From contig NZ_BMQF01000004.1 of NCBI RefSeq assembly GCF_014647975.1, positions 372,001 to 436,000 on the forward strand: 64,000 bases of DNA. Reading direction: 5' to 3'. The translations under genes were made by a program, and so were the position numbers. Every line of letters begins with the position of its first letter. Position 1 is the first letter of the stretch. The notes under the pieces were generated by a model. It ran no database searches. It had not been told where the DNA came from and was given only the letters and a program-made list of their open reading frames with translations. This document shows positions 34,657-44,064 of the stretch, piece after piece. The DNA comes from Streptomyces fumigatiscleroticus (lineage in GTDB: Bacteria > Actinomycetota > Actinomycetes > Streptomycetales > Streptomycetaceae).

Positions 34657-35801
34657 AGTGACTCCCGGGTCGCCCGGCGGGCCTGGGCGTACTGCTCGTA
34701 GCGCTCGTAGCGCTCCACCCGGCGGCGCTTGGCACGGCGGAAGCGGCGGGCGACCAGGCGGGCCAGGTCGGCCGCGCCGACCATGCCGGCCTCGGGGCCG
34801 AGCTGGGCGCGGGTGATGCGGGCCTCGGGGCGGTAGCCGCGGCCGGTGAGGTGGCGGCGGAAGGCGTCGCGGGCCGGGCCGATCAGCAGGTCGTCGGCGG
34901 CCGAGACACCGCCGCCGATCACGAAGCAGGAGGGGTCGAGCGCCGCGGCGAGGTTGGCGATGCCGACGCCGAGCCACTGGCCGATGTCCTGGAGCAGCTC
35001 GATGCACATGGCGTCGCCCTCGCGGGCCAGCTCGGTGATCATCGGGCCGCTGATGTCGGAGATCTGGCCCTTGACGTGCTCGATGATCCCGTAGGCGACC
35101 GGGGAGTCTGCGGCGGCCAGCTCTCTGGCCTCCCTGACCAGGGCGTTGCCGGAGCTGTACTGCTCCCAGCAGCCGCGGTTGCCGCACGGGCAGCGGTGGC
35201 CGCCGGGCACGACCTGCATATGGCCGAACTCGCCGGCGACGCCGTACTTGCCGCGCTTGACCTGGCCGTCCTCCAGGATCGCGCCGCCGATGCCGGTGCC
35301 GAGGGTGATCATGACGAGGTGGTCCTCGCCGCGGCCGGCGCCGAAGCGCCACTCGGCCCAGGCGGCGGTGTTGGCGTCGTTGTCGACGAGTACCGGCACC
35401 GAGAGCCGGCTGGCGAGGCGGTCCCTGAGGGGCTCGTTGCGCCAGGACAGGTGGGGGGCGAACAGGACGCGGTTGCGGTCGGCGTCGACCCAGCCGGCCG
35501 CGCCGATGCCGACGGCGTGCACGTCGTGCCGGTCGGACAGGTCCAGGACCAGTTCGACGATGGTGTCCTCGACGACCTTGGGGCTCTTGGACTTGTCCGG
35601 GGTCTCCGTGCGGAGCTTCTCCAGGATGTTGCCGTCGGCGTCGACGACGCCCGCCATCACCTTGGTGCCGCCGATGTCGATGCCCACCGTCGGCACCCGG
35701 GGCGCCGTCAGATGGGAGCGGCGCTCCCGGGTGCCGACGGTACGCAGGACCGTGGCCCGGCGGGAGCCGATGGGGGCGGTGAGGTCGCGGTAGGTGCTCA
35801 T
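34653..35801 (-). CDS. ROK-family sugar kinase (glucokinase-like)
   Basis: 382 residues. VPTVGIDIGGTKVMAG is the phosphate-binding motif, LVDNDANTAAWAEW contains the catalytic Asp, EFGHMQV and GHRCPCGNRGCWEQY (CxCGxxGCxE) bind zinc. It phosphorylates a hexose on entry. There is a 37-residue N-terminal extension before the kinase core, too short for the HTH of ROK repressors, and an unusual C-terminal tail RRVERYERYEQYAQARR. It is 140 bases downstream of the ABC importer genes and probably phosphorylates the imported sugar. Start chosen at ATG 35801, where homology begins. Confidence 0.9.
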   Translation of the reverse strand: MSTYRDLTAPIGSRRATVLRTVGTRERRSHLTAPRVPTVGIDIGGTKVMAGVVDADGNILEKLRTETPDKSKSPKVVEDTIVELVLDLSDRHDVHAVGIGAAGWVDADRNRVLFAPHLSWRNEPLRDRLASRLSVPVLVDNDANTAAWAEWRFGAGRGEDHLVMITLGTGIGGAILEDGQVKRGKYGVAGEFGHMQVVPGGHRCPCGNRGCWEQYSSGNALVREARELAAADSPVAYGIIEHVKGQISDISGPMITELAREGDAMCIELLQDIGQWLGVGIANLAAALDPSCFVIGGGVSAADDLLIGPARDAFRRHLTGRGYRPEARITRAQLGPEAGMVGAADLARLVARRFRRAKRRRVERYERYEQYAQARRATRESL

Positions 35802-35815
35802 CGGGTGCGATTCTG

Positions 35816-35831
35816 CCGCACGGCCGTGCGG
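35816..35831. promoter_or_regulatory. 16-base perfect palindrome in the ABC-ROK gap
   Basis: CCGCACGGCCGTGCGG lies 15 bases upstream of the ROK start and 110 bases downstream of the ATPase stop. It could be a weak intrinsic terminator or attenuator after the transporter genes, or an operator for the kinase. No U-tract follows on the minus strand. Confidence 0.35.
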
Positions 35832-35941
35832 GGTGCCGAACGGGACAGCGGAGGGGTGGTGCGGATCATTGCCGGGTGCGGGTGTGTGGCCCGTCCTCGC
35901 GCCCACGCGGCACAGCCGTATGTCGGCACGGTCCCGCGCTC

Positions 35942-36742
35942 CTAGCCCCGTTCCAGTTCATGGCGTAGATCGTCCAGCTCCTCGCCGCCCGCCATCTGGC
36001 CGGTCAGCTCGTCCAGCGTGATGTCGGCGCGCTCGTAGCTGCCCACCATCGTGCCGCGCTTCAGGAGGACGAAGCGGTCTCCCACCAGGTAGGCGTGGTG
36101 CGGGTTGTGGGTGATCAAGACAACGCCCAGGCCCTGGTCGCGTGCTGCCGCCACATACTTCAGGACCACTCCGGACTGCTTCACGCCCAGCGCCGCCGTC
36201 GGCTCGTCCAGGATCAGCACCTTCGCGCCGAAGTGGACCGCCCGGGCGATGGCCACGCACTGGCGCTCGCCGCCGGAGAGGGTGCCGATGGGCTGGTCGA
36301 CGTCGCGGAGGTCGATGCCCATGCGCAGCAGCTCGGCGTGGGTGGTGCGGCGCATGTACTCGACGTCCAGGCGCTTGAAGGGGCCGGCGCCCTTGCGCGG
36401 CTCGGAGCCGAGGAAGAAGTTCCGCCACACCGGCATCAGCGGGACGACGGCGAGGTCCTGGTAGACGGTGGCGATGCCGCGGTCCAGGGCGTCGCGCGGG
36501 TTGGCCAGGCGGGTCTCCTCGCCCTCGACGGCGAGGGTGCCCCCGTCGTGCTGGTGCAGCCCGGCGATGATCTTGATGAGGGTCGACTTGCCGGCGCCGT
36601 TGTCGCCGAGCACACAGGTGATCTCGCCCGCGTGCACCTGGAGGGAGACCCCTTCCAGGGCGCGGACGTTGCCGTAGTGCTTGCTGACGTCCGACAGCTC
36701 GACGAGCGCCGTGCGCGGGGCGGTGTGGGTCGTATCCGTCAC
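35942..36742 (-). CDS. Sugar ABC importer ATPase (single-domain, RbsA/XylG-like)
   Basis: 266 residues from GTG 36742, which overlaps the permease stop (GTGA). Walker [14 protein letters not shown], signature [14 protein letters not shown], Walker [12 protein letters not shown] and switch His THNPHHAY are intact. Contains one ATPase domain, unlike the duplicated RbsA, so it should form a homodimer. Energises uptake of a carbohydrate through the adjacent permease. Confidence 0.93.
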   Translation of the reverse strand: MTDTTHTAPRTALVELSDVSKHYGNVRALEGVSLQVHAGEITCVLGDNGAGKSTLIKIIAGLHQHDGGTLAVEGEETRLANPRDALDRGIATVYQDLAVVPLMPVWRNFFLGSEPRKGAGPFKRLDVEYMRRTTHAELLRMGIDLRDVDQPIGTLSGGERQCVAIARAVHFGAKVLILDEPTAALGVKQSGVVLKYVAAARDQGLGVVLITHNPHHAYLVGDRFVLLKRGTMVGSYERADITLDELTGQMAGGEELDDLRHELERG

Positions 36743-37767
36743 TTGGTGGCCTCCGCACGCTTGCGGACCCAGGCGTTGAGCAGGGTCGCGAGGAGCAGCA
36801 TCGCTCCGAGGAAGAACTTGAACCAGTCGGGGTTCCACTCGGCGAAGACGATGCCCTTGCTGGTCATGCCGAAGATCAGGGCGCCGACCGCCGACCCGAC
36901 CGCGCTGCCGTAGCCGCCGGTGATCAGGCAGCCGCCGATGACGGCCGCGATGATGTAGATCAGCTCGTTGCCGACGCCCTCGCCGGACTGCACGGCGTCG
37001 TAGGAGAAGAGCAGGTGCTGGCCGGCGATCCAGGCGCCGAACGCCACGCCCATGTAGAGGCCGATCCGCGTCCTGGTGACGGGGACGCCGACCGCGCGGG
37101 CCGCGTCCTTGTTGCCGCCGACCGCGAAGATCCAGTTGCCGGCGCGGGTGCGCAGCAGGATCCAGCTGGCGACGGCCACCAGGGCCAGCCACCACAGGAT
37201 GGTGATCTTGAAGTCGACGCCGCCGACCGTGACGGTGGAGGCGAAGACCTTCCGCGCGCTGGGGAAGCCCTCCATGTCGGCGATGGTCTTGGTGGAGACG
37301 GTGCCGTCGATCAGCTTGGTGACGCCGAGGTTCGCGCCGGTCAGCATCAGGTAGGTGCCGAGCGTGACGATGAAGCTCGGCAGCTTCGTACGGGTGAGGA
37401 CGAAGCCGTTGAAGGCGCCGATCGCCAGGGTGGCCAGCAGGGAGACGCCCACGCCGACCCAGACGTTGGCGGTCATCTGGTAGCTGAACATCGACGAGAT
37501 CAGCGCCGACGAGGTGACCATGACACCCGCCGACAGGTCGAACTCGCCGCCGATCATCAGCAGCGCCACGGGTACGGCCATGATGCCGATGGTCGACGAC
37601 GCGTACAGCACCGTGGAAAGGCTGGAGGCGCGCAGGAAGCTGTCGGCGGCGAACGCGAAGAACACGAAGACGGCGATCGCGCCGACGACCGAGCCCAGCT
37701 CGGGGCGGCCGAGCAGCTTCCGCAGCGGTGAGGTGTGCAGGAGTCTTTCGTCCGCGGCCGTGCTCAT
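36739..37767 (-). CDS. Sugar ABC importer permease (CUT2/RbsC-like)
   Basis: 342 residues, about 9-10 membrane segments. [21 protein letters not shown] and [25 protein letters not shown] are the hallmark stretches of the CUT2 (ribose/xylose/inositol) permease family, with the EAA-like cytoplasmic loop near [16 protein letters not shown]. Overlaps the binding-protein gene by ATGA and the ATPase gene by GTGA, so three proteins are made from one transcript. Confidence 0.94.
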   Translation of the reverse strand: MSTAADERLLHTSPLRKLLGRPELGSVVGAIAVFVFFAFAADSFLRASSLSTVLYASSTIGIMAVPVALLMIGGEFDLSAGVMVTSSALISSMFSYQMTANVWVGVGVSLLATLAIGAFNGFVLTRTKLPSFIVTLGTYLMLTGANLGVTKLIDGTVSTKTIADMEGFPSARKVFASTVTVGGVDFKITILWWLALVAVASWILLRTRAGNWIFAVGGNKDAARAVGVPVTRTRIGLYMGVAFGAWIAGQHLLFSYDAVQSGEGVGNELIYIIAAVIGGCLITGGYGSAVGSAVGALIFGMTSKGIVFAEWNPDWFKFFLGAMLLLATLLNAWVRKRAEATK

Positions 37768-38768
37768 CGGGTGCCCCGCTCGGTGTAGTCCGCCAGGGCG
37801 GCCGCGTCGTCCTTGGTGATGATCTGCGGTCCGGTGAGCACCGGCTTGCCGCCGCCGAGGACGTCGGCGTTGTACTTGTACAGCCACAGCAGGTCGACGG
37901 CCTGGTAGCCCTGGAGGTAGGGCTGCTGGTCGACGGCGAAGCCGAGGGTGCCGTCCTGAAGGCCGGCGGCCACCTTGGCGTTGAGGTCGAAGGTGTCGAT
38001 CTCGGCCTTGCTGCCGGCGCCCTGCCTGGCCTTCACGGCGGTGTCGGCGTACGGGGCGCCGAGGGTGACGACCGCGTCGACGGACTTGTCGGCCTGGAGC
38101 TTGGCCTCGATGGCGGACTGCACGTCCGGCATGCTGGTGCCGTTGACGTACAGGCGCTGGACCGTGCCGTCGAAGGTCTTCTCCACGCCGTCGCAGCGCT
38201 GCTCGTGGCCCACGTTGCCCTGCTCGTGCAGGACACAGAGGGCCTTCTTGCGGCCCCGCTCGTTCAGCTCCTCGCCCACGGCCTCGCCGGCGATGGTCTC
38301 GTCCTGGCCGATATGGGTGAGCGCGCCGAATTCCTTGGACTCCGCCGAGCCGGAGTTCACGGTGATCACCGGGATGCCGGCCTTCTCGGCGCGGGCGAGG
38401 GCGGCCTTCATCGCGTCGGGCTTGGCCAGCGTGACGATGATCCCGTCGACCTTCTTGTCGACGGCCGCGTCCACGAGCTGCGCCTGCTGCTGGGCCTCGT
38501 CGTCGTGGGAGTACAGGAAGTTGATGTTGTCCTTGACGGCGGCCTGCTTCGCACCGCTCTGGACGATGTCCCAGAACGTGTCGCCGTCACCGGAGTGCGT
38601 GATCATCGCGAAGGTCCAGCGGGGCGTGTTCACCGCCGCCTTGCCCTGGGCCGCCGCGGCCTTGCGGGCGTCCTCGGCGCGCTTGCCGCCGGTGCTGCTG
38701 CACCCGGCCAGGGACACCGACAGCGCCCCTGCCACCACGATGCCTACCCAGGTCCGAAACCTTGCCAC
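37764..38768 (-). CDS. Sugar-binding lipoprotein of ABC importer
   Basis: 334 residues. Lipoprotein signal with lipobox LAGC followed by [10 protein letters not shown]. The periplasmic-binding-protein type 1 (RbsB-like) domain contains [27 protein letters not shown] and [14 protein letters not shown], with an unusual [18 protein letters not shown] stretch that may form a disulfide. Delivers the substrate to the permease. With the divergent Gfo/Idh dehydrogenase nearby, inositol or a related polyol or sugar is plausible, but substrate is not read from sequence. Confidence 0.93.
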   Translation of the reverse strand: MARFRTWVGIVVAGALSVSLAGCSSTGGKRAEDARKAAAAQGKAAVNTPRWTFAMITHSGDGDTFWDIVQSGAKQAAVKDNINFLYSHDDEAQQQAQLVDAAVDKKVDGIIVTLAKPDAMKAALARAEKAGIPVITVNSGSAESKEFGALTHIGQDETIAGEAVGEELNERGRKKALCVLHEQGNVGHEQRCDGVEKTFDGTVQRLYVNGTSMPDVQSAIEAKLQADKSVDAVVTLGAPYADTAVKARQGAGSKAEIDTFDLNAKVAAGLQDGTLGFAVDQQPYLQGYQAVDLLWLYKYNADVLGGGKPVLTGPQIITKDDAAALADYTERGTR

Positions 38769-38899
38769 GAGGACGTGCCCTTCTCGCTGTCTTGCGTGTT
38801 CCGTCGTGCGACGGGACCGGTGACCTCACCGGCCCCAAACGCCCCATTGTCGAACACGGGGGCCGGGCACCCGGTGACCGGGTCCCACGGCGGGTCGTC

Positions 38900-38909
38900 T
38901 TGTCCGGAC
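38900..38909. promoter_or_regulatory. Candidate GntR operator in front of the ABC operon
   Basis: TGTCCGGACA is a perfect palindrome within the 12-mer TTGTCCGGACAT (38899-38910), 132 bases upstream of the binding-protein start. The same 12-mer recurs at 39829-39840 next to the GntR gene, which is strong evidence for a common regulator. HutC-type GntR proteins bind comparable short palindromes. Confidence 0.6.
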
Positions 38910-38966
38910 ATGCGACGGAACGGCGACCGGGGAAGACGCCGGTCACGCCGTACCCGGAAGCGCGCT

Positions 38967-39014
38967 CGGGACCACGATCGGGACCACGATCGGGACCACG
39001 ATCGGGACCGCGCT
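38967..39014. repeat. 12-base tandem repeat ending at the GntR stop codon
   Basis: Three perfect copies of CGGGACCACGAT and one degenerate copy (CGGGACCGCGCT), whose last base begins the stop codon of the GntR gene at 39014. It lies in the non-coding part downstream of that gene and upstream of the ABC operon. Function unknown, perhaps a slippage product. Confidence 0.85.
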
Positions 39015-39778
39015 CAGGACCGTACGAGCAGCTGGAACTCGAAGGAGTAGCGGGAGGGCCGGTAGGTGTGGGTGCCGAACTCGACCGCGCGGCCGGTGTC
39101 GTCGAACGTGGTGCGCTGCATGGTCAGCAGCGGGGCGCCCGCCGGCTCGCCGAGCCGGTCGGCCTCGGCGGCGGTGGCCGCGCGGGCGCCGATGGACTGG
39201 CGGGCGCTGTGCAGGGTGATCCCGGCGGTGCGCATCAGGCGGTACAGGCCGGTGATCTCCAGCTGCTCGGTGTCCAGGTCGAGCAGGCCGGGCGGCAGGA
39301 AGTTGCACAGGTACGCCATCGGCTCCCCGTGTGCCAGCCGCAGCCGCTCCACCCGGTGCACCTCGCTGTCCTCGGCCACGCCGAGCGCCGCCGCGATCTC
39401 GGCGGTCGCCGGGACGACCGTGTTGACCAGGACCTTCGTGGCCGGGCGCTGACCCGCCGCCGCCAGGTCGTCGTAGAGGCTGCTCAGCTCCAGGGGGCGC
39501 TTGACCTGGCTGTGCACCACCTGGGTGCCGACCCCGCGGCGGCGCACGAGCAGGCCCTTGTCGACCAGCGACTGGATGGCCTGGCGGACCGTGGGCCGGG
39601 ACAGGCCGAGCCGCGCGGCGAGCTCGATCTCGTTGCCGAGCAGGCTGCCGGGGGTCAGCACGCCCTGTTCGATGGCCGCCTCCAGTTGCTGGGAGAGCTG
39701 GAAGTACAACGGCACCGGACTGCTGCGGTCCACACTCAGCTCGAGCGACACGGTCGGGTCCACTTCTGGTTTCGGCAC
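39014..39778 (-). CDS. GntR/HutC-family transcriptional regulator
   Basis: 254 residues. N-terminal winged helix (PLYFQLSQQLEAAIEQGVLTPGSLLGNEIELAARLGLSRPTVRQAIQSLVDKGLLVRRRGVG) and a C-terminal UTRA effector domain (ELSSLYDDLAAAGQRP to the end). GTG 39778 is the start. It is bordered by the ABC sugar importer downstream and a divergent dehydrogenase upstream, and identical palindromes in front of both suggest that it represses both until a sugar effector binds. Confidence 0.93.
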   Translation of the reverse strand: MPKPEVDPTVSLELSVDRSSPVPLYFQLSQQLEAAIEQGVLTPGSLLGNEIELAARLGLSRPTVRQAIQSLVDKGLLVRRRGVGTQVVHSQVKRPLELSSLYDDLAAAGQRPATKVLVNTVVPATAEIAAALGVAEDSEVHRVERLRLAHGEPMAYLCNFLPPGLLDLDTEQLEITGLYRLMRTAGITLHSARQSIGARAATAAEADRLGEPAGAPLLTMQRTTFDDTGRAVEFGTHTYRPSRYSFEFQLLVRS

Positions 39779-39829
39779 GGCCTCGAGCGTAGCTCCGTGC
39801 GCTGTTGACGGGAAGTTCTGTAGTCCGGT

Positions 39830-39839
39830 TGTCCGGACA
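39830..39839. promoter_or_regulatory. Candidate GntR operator between gntR and the dehydrogenase gene
   Basis: Second copy of TTGTCCGGACAT (39829-39840). It ends 5 bases before the -35 box of the divergent dehydrogenase promoter and lies 52 bases upstream of the GntR start, so one bound protein could control both genes. A partial repeat GTCCGG stands directly before it. Confidence 0.6.
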
Positions 39840-39845
39840 TATGAA

Positions 39846-39875
39846 TTGACAGCTCACGGGCGAGCGGCCCACTTT
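39846..39875 (+). promoter_or_regulatory. Promoter of leaderless dehydrogenase transcript
   Basis: TTGACA at 39846-39851 and a weak -10 (CACTTT, 39870-39875) with 18-base spacing place the transcription start at or next to the ATG at 39882. No Shine-Dalgarno sequence precedes that ATG, consistent with a leaderless mRNA. Confidence 0.5.
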
Positions 39876-39881
39876 GTTTCC

Positions 39882-40904
39882 ATGCGTATCGGGGTCATCG
39901 GTACGGGCCGCATCGGCACCGTCCACGCGTACACGCTCAGCCGCCACCGGGACGTCGGTTCCCTGATCCTCACGGACGCGGATGCCGGGCGGGCCCAGGA
40001 ACTGGCGCACCGGCTGGGCGAGACGGCGGCACCGGGAGTGGACGAGATCTTCCGCTGGGGTGTGGACGCCGTGGTGATCACGGCGGCGACCTCGGCCCAC
40101 GCCGATCTGATCGGCCGGGCGGCCCGCTCGGGGCTGCCGGTGTTCTGCGAGAAGCCCGTCGCACTCGATCTGCCGGCGACCGCCGCGGCGATCGCCGAGG
40201 TGGAGGCGGCCGGCACGGTTCTCCAGATGGGTTTCCAGCGCCGCTTCGACGCGGGCTACACACAGGCGCGCGAGGCGGTGCGGTCGGGACGGCTCGGGCG
40301 GCTGCACACCGTACGCGCCCTGACCAGCGACCAGGCGCCGCCGCCGGCGGCCTGGCTGCCGCTCTCCGGCGGGCTGTACCGGGACGCGCTGATCCACGAC
40401 TTCGACGCGCTGCGCTGGGTGACCGGCCGGGAGGTCGTCGACGTGTACGCCACCGGGTCCGCCGCCGGGCCCGCGATGTTCCGCGAGGCGGGCGACGTGG
40501 ACACCGGCGCGGCGCTGCTCACCCTCGACGACGGCACGCTCGCCACGGTCACCGGGGCGCGGCTGAACGGCGCCGGCTACGACGTCCGCATGGAGCTGGC
40601 CGGCGAGCTGGACCAGGTCGCGGTCGGCCTGGACGACCGTACGCCGATCGCCTCCACCGAGCCGGCCGGGCCGCCGCCGGCGGACAAGCCGTGGACCGGC
40701 TTCCTGGAGCGGTTCGGGCCCGCCTACGAGGCGGAGCTGTGCGCGTTCGTCGAGGTCGTGCGCGGTGAGCGGCCCAATCCCTGCGACGGGCGCGAGGCGT
40801 TGCAGGCCCAGCGGATCGCCGAGGCCTGCGAGCTGTCGCGGCGCGAGCGCAGACCGGTACGCCTGGCGGAGATACCGGGCGCCGCCGCCTTCCTGCTGGG
40901 CTGA
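39882..40904 (+). CDS. Gfo/Idh/MocA-family NAD-dependent dehydrogenase (inositol 2-dehydrogenase-like)
   Basis: 340 residues. N-terminal Rossmann GVIGTGRIGTVHA; EKPVALDL carries the catalytic lysine (FCEKP); DALIHDFDALRWVTG holds the conserved Asp/His of the substrate site. This arrangement matches myo-inositol 2-dehydrogenases and related sugar oxidoreductases. Divergent from the GntR gene and sharing its operator, it probably oxidises the sugar or polyol imported by the ABC system. C-terminal helix ends QRIAEACELSRRERRPVRL. Confidence 0.92.
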   Translation: MRIGVIGTGRIGTVHAYTLSRHRDVGSLILTDADAGRAQELAHRLGETAAPGVDEIFRWGVDAVVITAATSAHADLIGRAARSGLPVFCEKPVALDLPATAAAIAEVEAAGTVLQMGFQRRFDAGYTQAREAVRSGRLGRLHTVRALTSDQAPPPAAWLPLSGGLYRDALIHDFDALRWVTGREVVDVYATGSAAGPAMFREAGDVDTGAALLTLDDGTLATVTGARLNGAGYDVRMELAGELDQVAVGLDDRTPIASTEPAGPPPADKPWTGFLERFGPAYEAELCAFVEVVRGERPNPCDGREALQAQRIAEACELSRRERRPVRLAEIPGAAAFLLG

Positions 40905-40910
40905 GGGGCC

Positions 40911-40926
40911 GCTCCCGGCGGGGAGC
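40911..40926. terminator. Short hairpin between convergent genes
   Basis: GCTCCC-GGCG-GGGAGC forms a 6-base stem with 4-base loop in the 21-base gap between the dehydrogenase and P450 stops. It could end both transcripts, although there is no T-tract. Confidence 0.4.
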
Positions 40927-42110
40927 TACCAGCGCACCGGCAGGCTGCGCACCCCGCGCATCAGCACGCCGGGCAGCCAGTCGCCGGGCGGGCCGTCGAG
41001 AGCCAGGTCCGGGGCGCGGTCCAGCAGGGTCCGTATCGCCGTACGGGCTTCCAGGCGGGCCAGCGGGGCGCCCAGGCAGTAGTGGACGCCGTGGCCGAAG
41101 GCGAGGTGGCCCCGGGTGTCGCGGTGGATGTCGAAGCGGTCCGGGCCGGGAAAGCGGTGCGGGTCGCGGTCGGCGGCGGTGAGGCCGACCAGCACCGAGT
41201 CGCCCTTCTCGATGGGGGTGCCGCCGATCTCCAGCGGCTGTGCGGCATACCGGTACGTCGCGTTCTCCACCGGTCCCTCGTGGCGCAGCGTCTCCTCCAC
41301 GGCGGCGTCGACCAGGCCCGGGTCGGCGCGCACCGCGGCCAGTTGCCCGGGGTGCCGGAGCAGGGTCAGCACGGCGCTGGAGACGAGGTTGACCGTCGTC
41401 TCGTGGCCCGCGATCAGCAGGAGGAAGGCCATGCCGCGCAGCTCCCGCGGGGAGAGCCGGTCGCCGTCCTCGCCGGCCGTGCGGATCAGGTCGCCGAGCA
41501 GGTCGCCGCCGGGTCCGGCGCACCGCTTGTCCTCGATCAGGCCGGTCAGGTACGCGGCGAGCCGGACGAACGCGTCGTACTCGCTCTCCGCGCTGGTGGG
41601 CGCCACCGCCTCGGTCGACATCCTGCGGAACTCGGCGCGGTCCACCTCGGGGACGCCGAGCAGCTCGCAGATGACGGTGATCGGCAGCGGATGGGCGAAG
41701 GACTCCACGAGGTCGGCACGGCCGCGCGGCAGCATCGCGTCGAGCAGGCCGTCGGTGATCCGCCGGATCCGCGGCCGCAGCTCCTCCACCCGGCGCACGG
41801 TGAAGGCGCGGGAGACCAGCGCGCGCAGCCGGGTGTGCTGGGGCGGGTCGGTGACCAGCAGATGCCTGCCGATCAGCTCCTCGTCGAGGAAGGTGACGCC
41901 GATCCTGCTCCCGTCCTTGGCCAGGCGGGGGTCGGCGAGCGCCGCGCGGGCCTCCTCGTACCCCACCACGAGCCAGGTCTCGTGGTGGGCGTCGGGCGGG
42001 GGCAGGCGCACCCGGTGGACCGGGCCGAGCTCCCGCAGCCGTGCGTACACCGGATGCGGGTCCCGCCGGAACGCGTCGCCGAACTCCCCCAGGTCGATCA
42101 CGTCCGTCAT
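40926..42110 (-). CDS. Cytochrome P450
   Basis: 394 residues, normal length for bacterial class I P450. AGHETT (oxygen-binding I-helix threonine), EETLRHEGPV (ExxR) and FGHGVHYCLGAPLARLEA with C345 as heme thiolate ligand. Resembles the CYP105/107-type Streptomyces monooxygenases. No ferredoxin gene is adjacent, so electrons must come from elsewhere. It follows the response regulator by 58 bases on the same strand, which suggests expression control by that two-component system or simple co-transcription. Substrate unknown. Confidence 0.95.
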   Translation of the reverse strand: MTDVIDLGEFGDAFRRDPHPVYARLRELGPVHRVRLPPPDAHHETWLVVGYEEARAALADPRLAKDGSRIGVTFLDEELIGRHLLVTDPPQHTRLRALVSRAFTVRRVEELRPRIRRITDGLLDAMLPRGRADLVESFAHPLPITVICELLGVPEVDRAEFRRMSTEAVAPTSAESEYDAFVRLAAYLTGLIEDKRCAGPGGDLLGDLIRTAGEDGDRLSPRELRGMAFLLLIAGHETTVNLVSSAVLTLLRHPGQLAAVRADPGLVDAAVEETLRHEGPVENATYRYAAQPLEIGGTPIEKGDSVLVGLTAADRDPHRFPGPDRFDIHRDTRGHLAFGHGVHYCLGAPLARLEARTAIRTLLDRAPDLALDGPPGDWLPGVLMRGVRSLPVRW

Positions 42111-42168
42111 GGTCCGTCAGACTCCCCCGCCGTCGCCCCCATGCCCGGACAACGCGCGCGGACACCGG

Positions 42169-42849
42169 TCAGTTCCCCTCCCCTTCCTCGTCCTCCAGGA
42201 GTCCCGCGTCGTACGCCAGCAGCGCGATCTGCACCCGGTTGTCCAGGCCGAGCTTGGCCAGGATGCGGGAGACATGGGCCTTGACGGTGGCGACGCTCAT
42301 GAAGAGCCCGGCCGCGATCTGTGCGTTGGCCAGGCCACGGCCGACCGCGACGGCCACCTCGCGTTCGCGGTCGTTGAGGGCGGCGATGCGCTCCCGCGCG
42401 CGCGTGCGCCGCCGGTCGGCGCCGCCGCCTGCCGCGTGCTCCATGAGCCGGCGGGTCACGCTGGGCGACAGCACGGGGTCGCCGGCCGCCACCTTGCGCA
42501 CCGCGTCGAGGATCTCGGCGGGCGGCGTGTCCTTGAGGACGAACCCGGCGGCGCCCGCGCGCAGGGCGCGCAGCACCTGCTCGTCGGCGTGGAAGGTGGT
42601 GAGCACCACGACCTGCGGGGCGTCGGGGCGGCCGCGCAGCCGCTCCGTGGCGGTCAGACCGTCCACCGCCGGCATCCGGATGTCCATCAGCACGACGTCG
42701 GGACGGGTGCGGCCGACCAGCGCCTCGGCCTCGTCGCCGTCGGCCGCCTCGCCGACGATCTCGATGTCGTCGGCGCCGCCCAGCATGAAGGAGAGCCCGG
42801 CCCGCACCAGGGGGTCGTCGTCGACGAGGAGGAGTCTGATCGCAGTCAT
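42169..42849 (-). CDS. LuxR-type response regulator (NarL family)
   Basis: 226 residues. Receiver domain with DDD acidic pocket and phospho-acceptor D56 (VVLMDIRMP), T/S and K sites (LTTFHADEQVL, FVLKD), then a LuxR HTH (LNDREREVAVAVGRGLANAQIAAGLFMSVATVKAHVSRILAKLGL). The cognate kinase is probably the histidine kinase at 44065-45315, separated only by a membrane protein gene. Start ATG 42849. Confidence 0.94.
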   Translation of the reverse strand: MTAIRLLLVDDDPLVRAGLSFMLGGADDIEIVGEAADGDEAEALVGRTRPDVVLMDIRMPAVDGLTATERLRGRPDAPQVVVLTTFHADEQVLRALRAGAAGFVLKDTPPAEILDAVRKVAAGDPVLSPSVTRRLMEHAAGGGADRRRTRARERIAALNDREREVAVAVGRGLANAQIAAGLFMSVATVKAHVSRILAKLGLDNRVQIALLAYDAGLLEDEEGEGN

Positions 42850-42940
42850 GTCCCCAGGATGACGGCAGCCGCGGCCCCCGGGTGCCCGCCCACCGGGGCG
42901 GAGCCGCACCGGGGTCCGGCTCCGTCCGGTTCCGTCCCGC

Positions 42941-43936
42941 TCAGGCCCGCAGCACCACGCCATGACGGGTGCGCAGGCGGTGGATCTCCCACCAGGACAC
43001 CGCCGTGACCGAGGCCGGGCCGCCGAGGAGGGCGAGGACCTGGATCAGCGGCGGCCCGGGCGGCGGACCGCCCGTCACGAGGCTGATCACCGCGAACTCC
43101 CACACCAGCACGCCGGTCAGCAGGGCGGGCAGCGCCTCGTGCACCGCCGCGGTGTTGAATCCGGTGCGGATGGCGGGGCCGGTGGCGGACCACAGGAAGA
43201 ACAGCACCCAGACCAGCGGCAGCACCAGTGCCGTCCCGATCCAGGGGATGGCGTACACGGTCTTCGCGGAGAGGACGCCGCCCTCCACGGCCAGGAAGAC
43301 CAACAGGACGTACAGCGGTATGGACGTGACGGCGGCGAGGTACCACAGCGCCGACCGCCCGGCGGCCCGCACCCGGGGCCGCATACCGGCCCTGGCCCCC
43401 GGCGACGCCCACCGGAACAGCACCGCGATCACCACCGGGGCGCTCAGCAGGAGCAACGGCGGTGTGATCGCCAGCCGCAGGAAGTACTGCTCCTGCGCCT
43501 GGCCGAAGTCCCCCGGCCTGCCGTACACGGCCAGCAGCAGGAGCGACATCACCGCCGCGGTCCAGGCCCGGATCCGCTGCACCCGTGTCACCTGCGGGTC
43601 CTCGATACGGCGGTGTCCGCGCGGCGGGAAGAGCCGGTGGGCCCTGCTGCGGGCCGAGCGCGCGAACACGTAACCCACCATCAGGGGCAGCGTCAGGAAC
43701 CATGTGCAGGGCAACAGCAGCAGCGCCCACGCGCAGCCGTGGATCCGGGGCCGCCCGGCCCGCAGGAGCACCCGCAGCGGCGGCCACTCGGCGTCCCGCA
43801 GGTCCCGCACCATGCCCAGCAGGGAGGTGTCCTGCCGCGGCGGCGGATACGGCGGATACCGGGGGTACGGGGGCGGGTGGCCGTTCGGCGGCCAGGGCGG
43901 CGGATAGGGGTCGGGCCCCGGTCTGCCCCAACTCAC
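42941..43936 (-). CDS. Multi-pass membrane protein between kinase and regulator genes
   Basis: 331 residues from GTG 43936. A Pro/Tyr-rich N-terminus (PYPPPWPPNGHPPPYPRYPPYPPPR) precedes about seven hydrophobic segments. No enzyme motif seen. Lies between the histidine kinase and its response regulator with no gap large enough for another promoter to be obvious. It could be an accessory sensor or an exporter component, but this is guesswork. Confidence 0.8.
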   Translation of the reverse strand: MSWGRPGPDPYPPPWPPNGHPPPYPRYPPYPPPRQDTSLLGMVRDLRDAEWPPLRVLLRAGRPRIHGCAWALLLLPCTWFLTLPLMVGYVFARSARSRAHRLFPPRGHRRIEDPQVTRVQRIRAWTAAVMSLLLLAVYGRPGDFGQAQEQYFLRLAITPPLLLLSAPVVIAVLFRWASPGARAGMRPRVRAAGRSALWYLAAVTSIPLYVLLVFLAVEGGVLSAKTVYAIPWIGTALVLPLVWVLFFLWSATGPAIRTGFNTAAVHEALPALLTGVLVWEFAVISLVTGGPPPGPPLIQVLALLGGPASVTAVSWWEIHRLRTRHGVVLRA

Positions 43937-44064
43937 GATGTTCCTCCCCCGTGACCCTCAACTGCCGTGACTGGTGCGGCAGTCCGAGGTTACGGGCAAC
44001 GGCCGGTGCGGCGTGGGCCAATTAATCGCGGCTGTGCGCCCGGACCGGCCGGGGCCCCGTGGGT

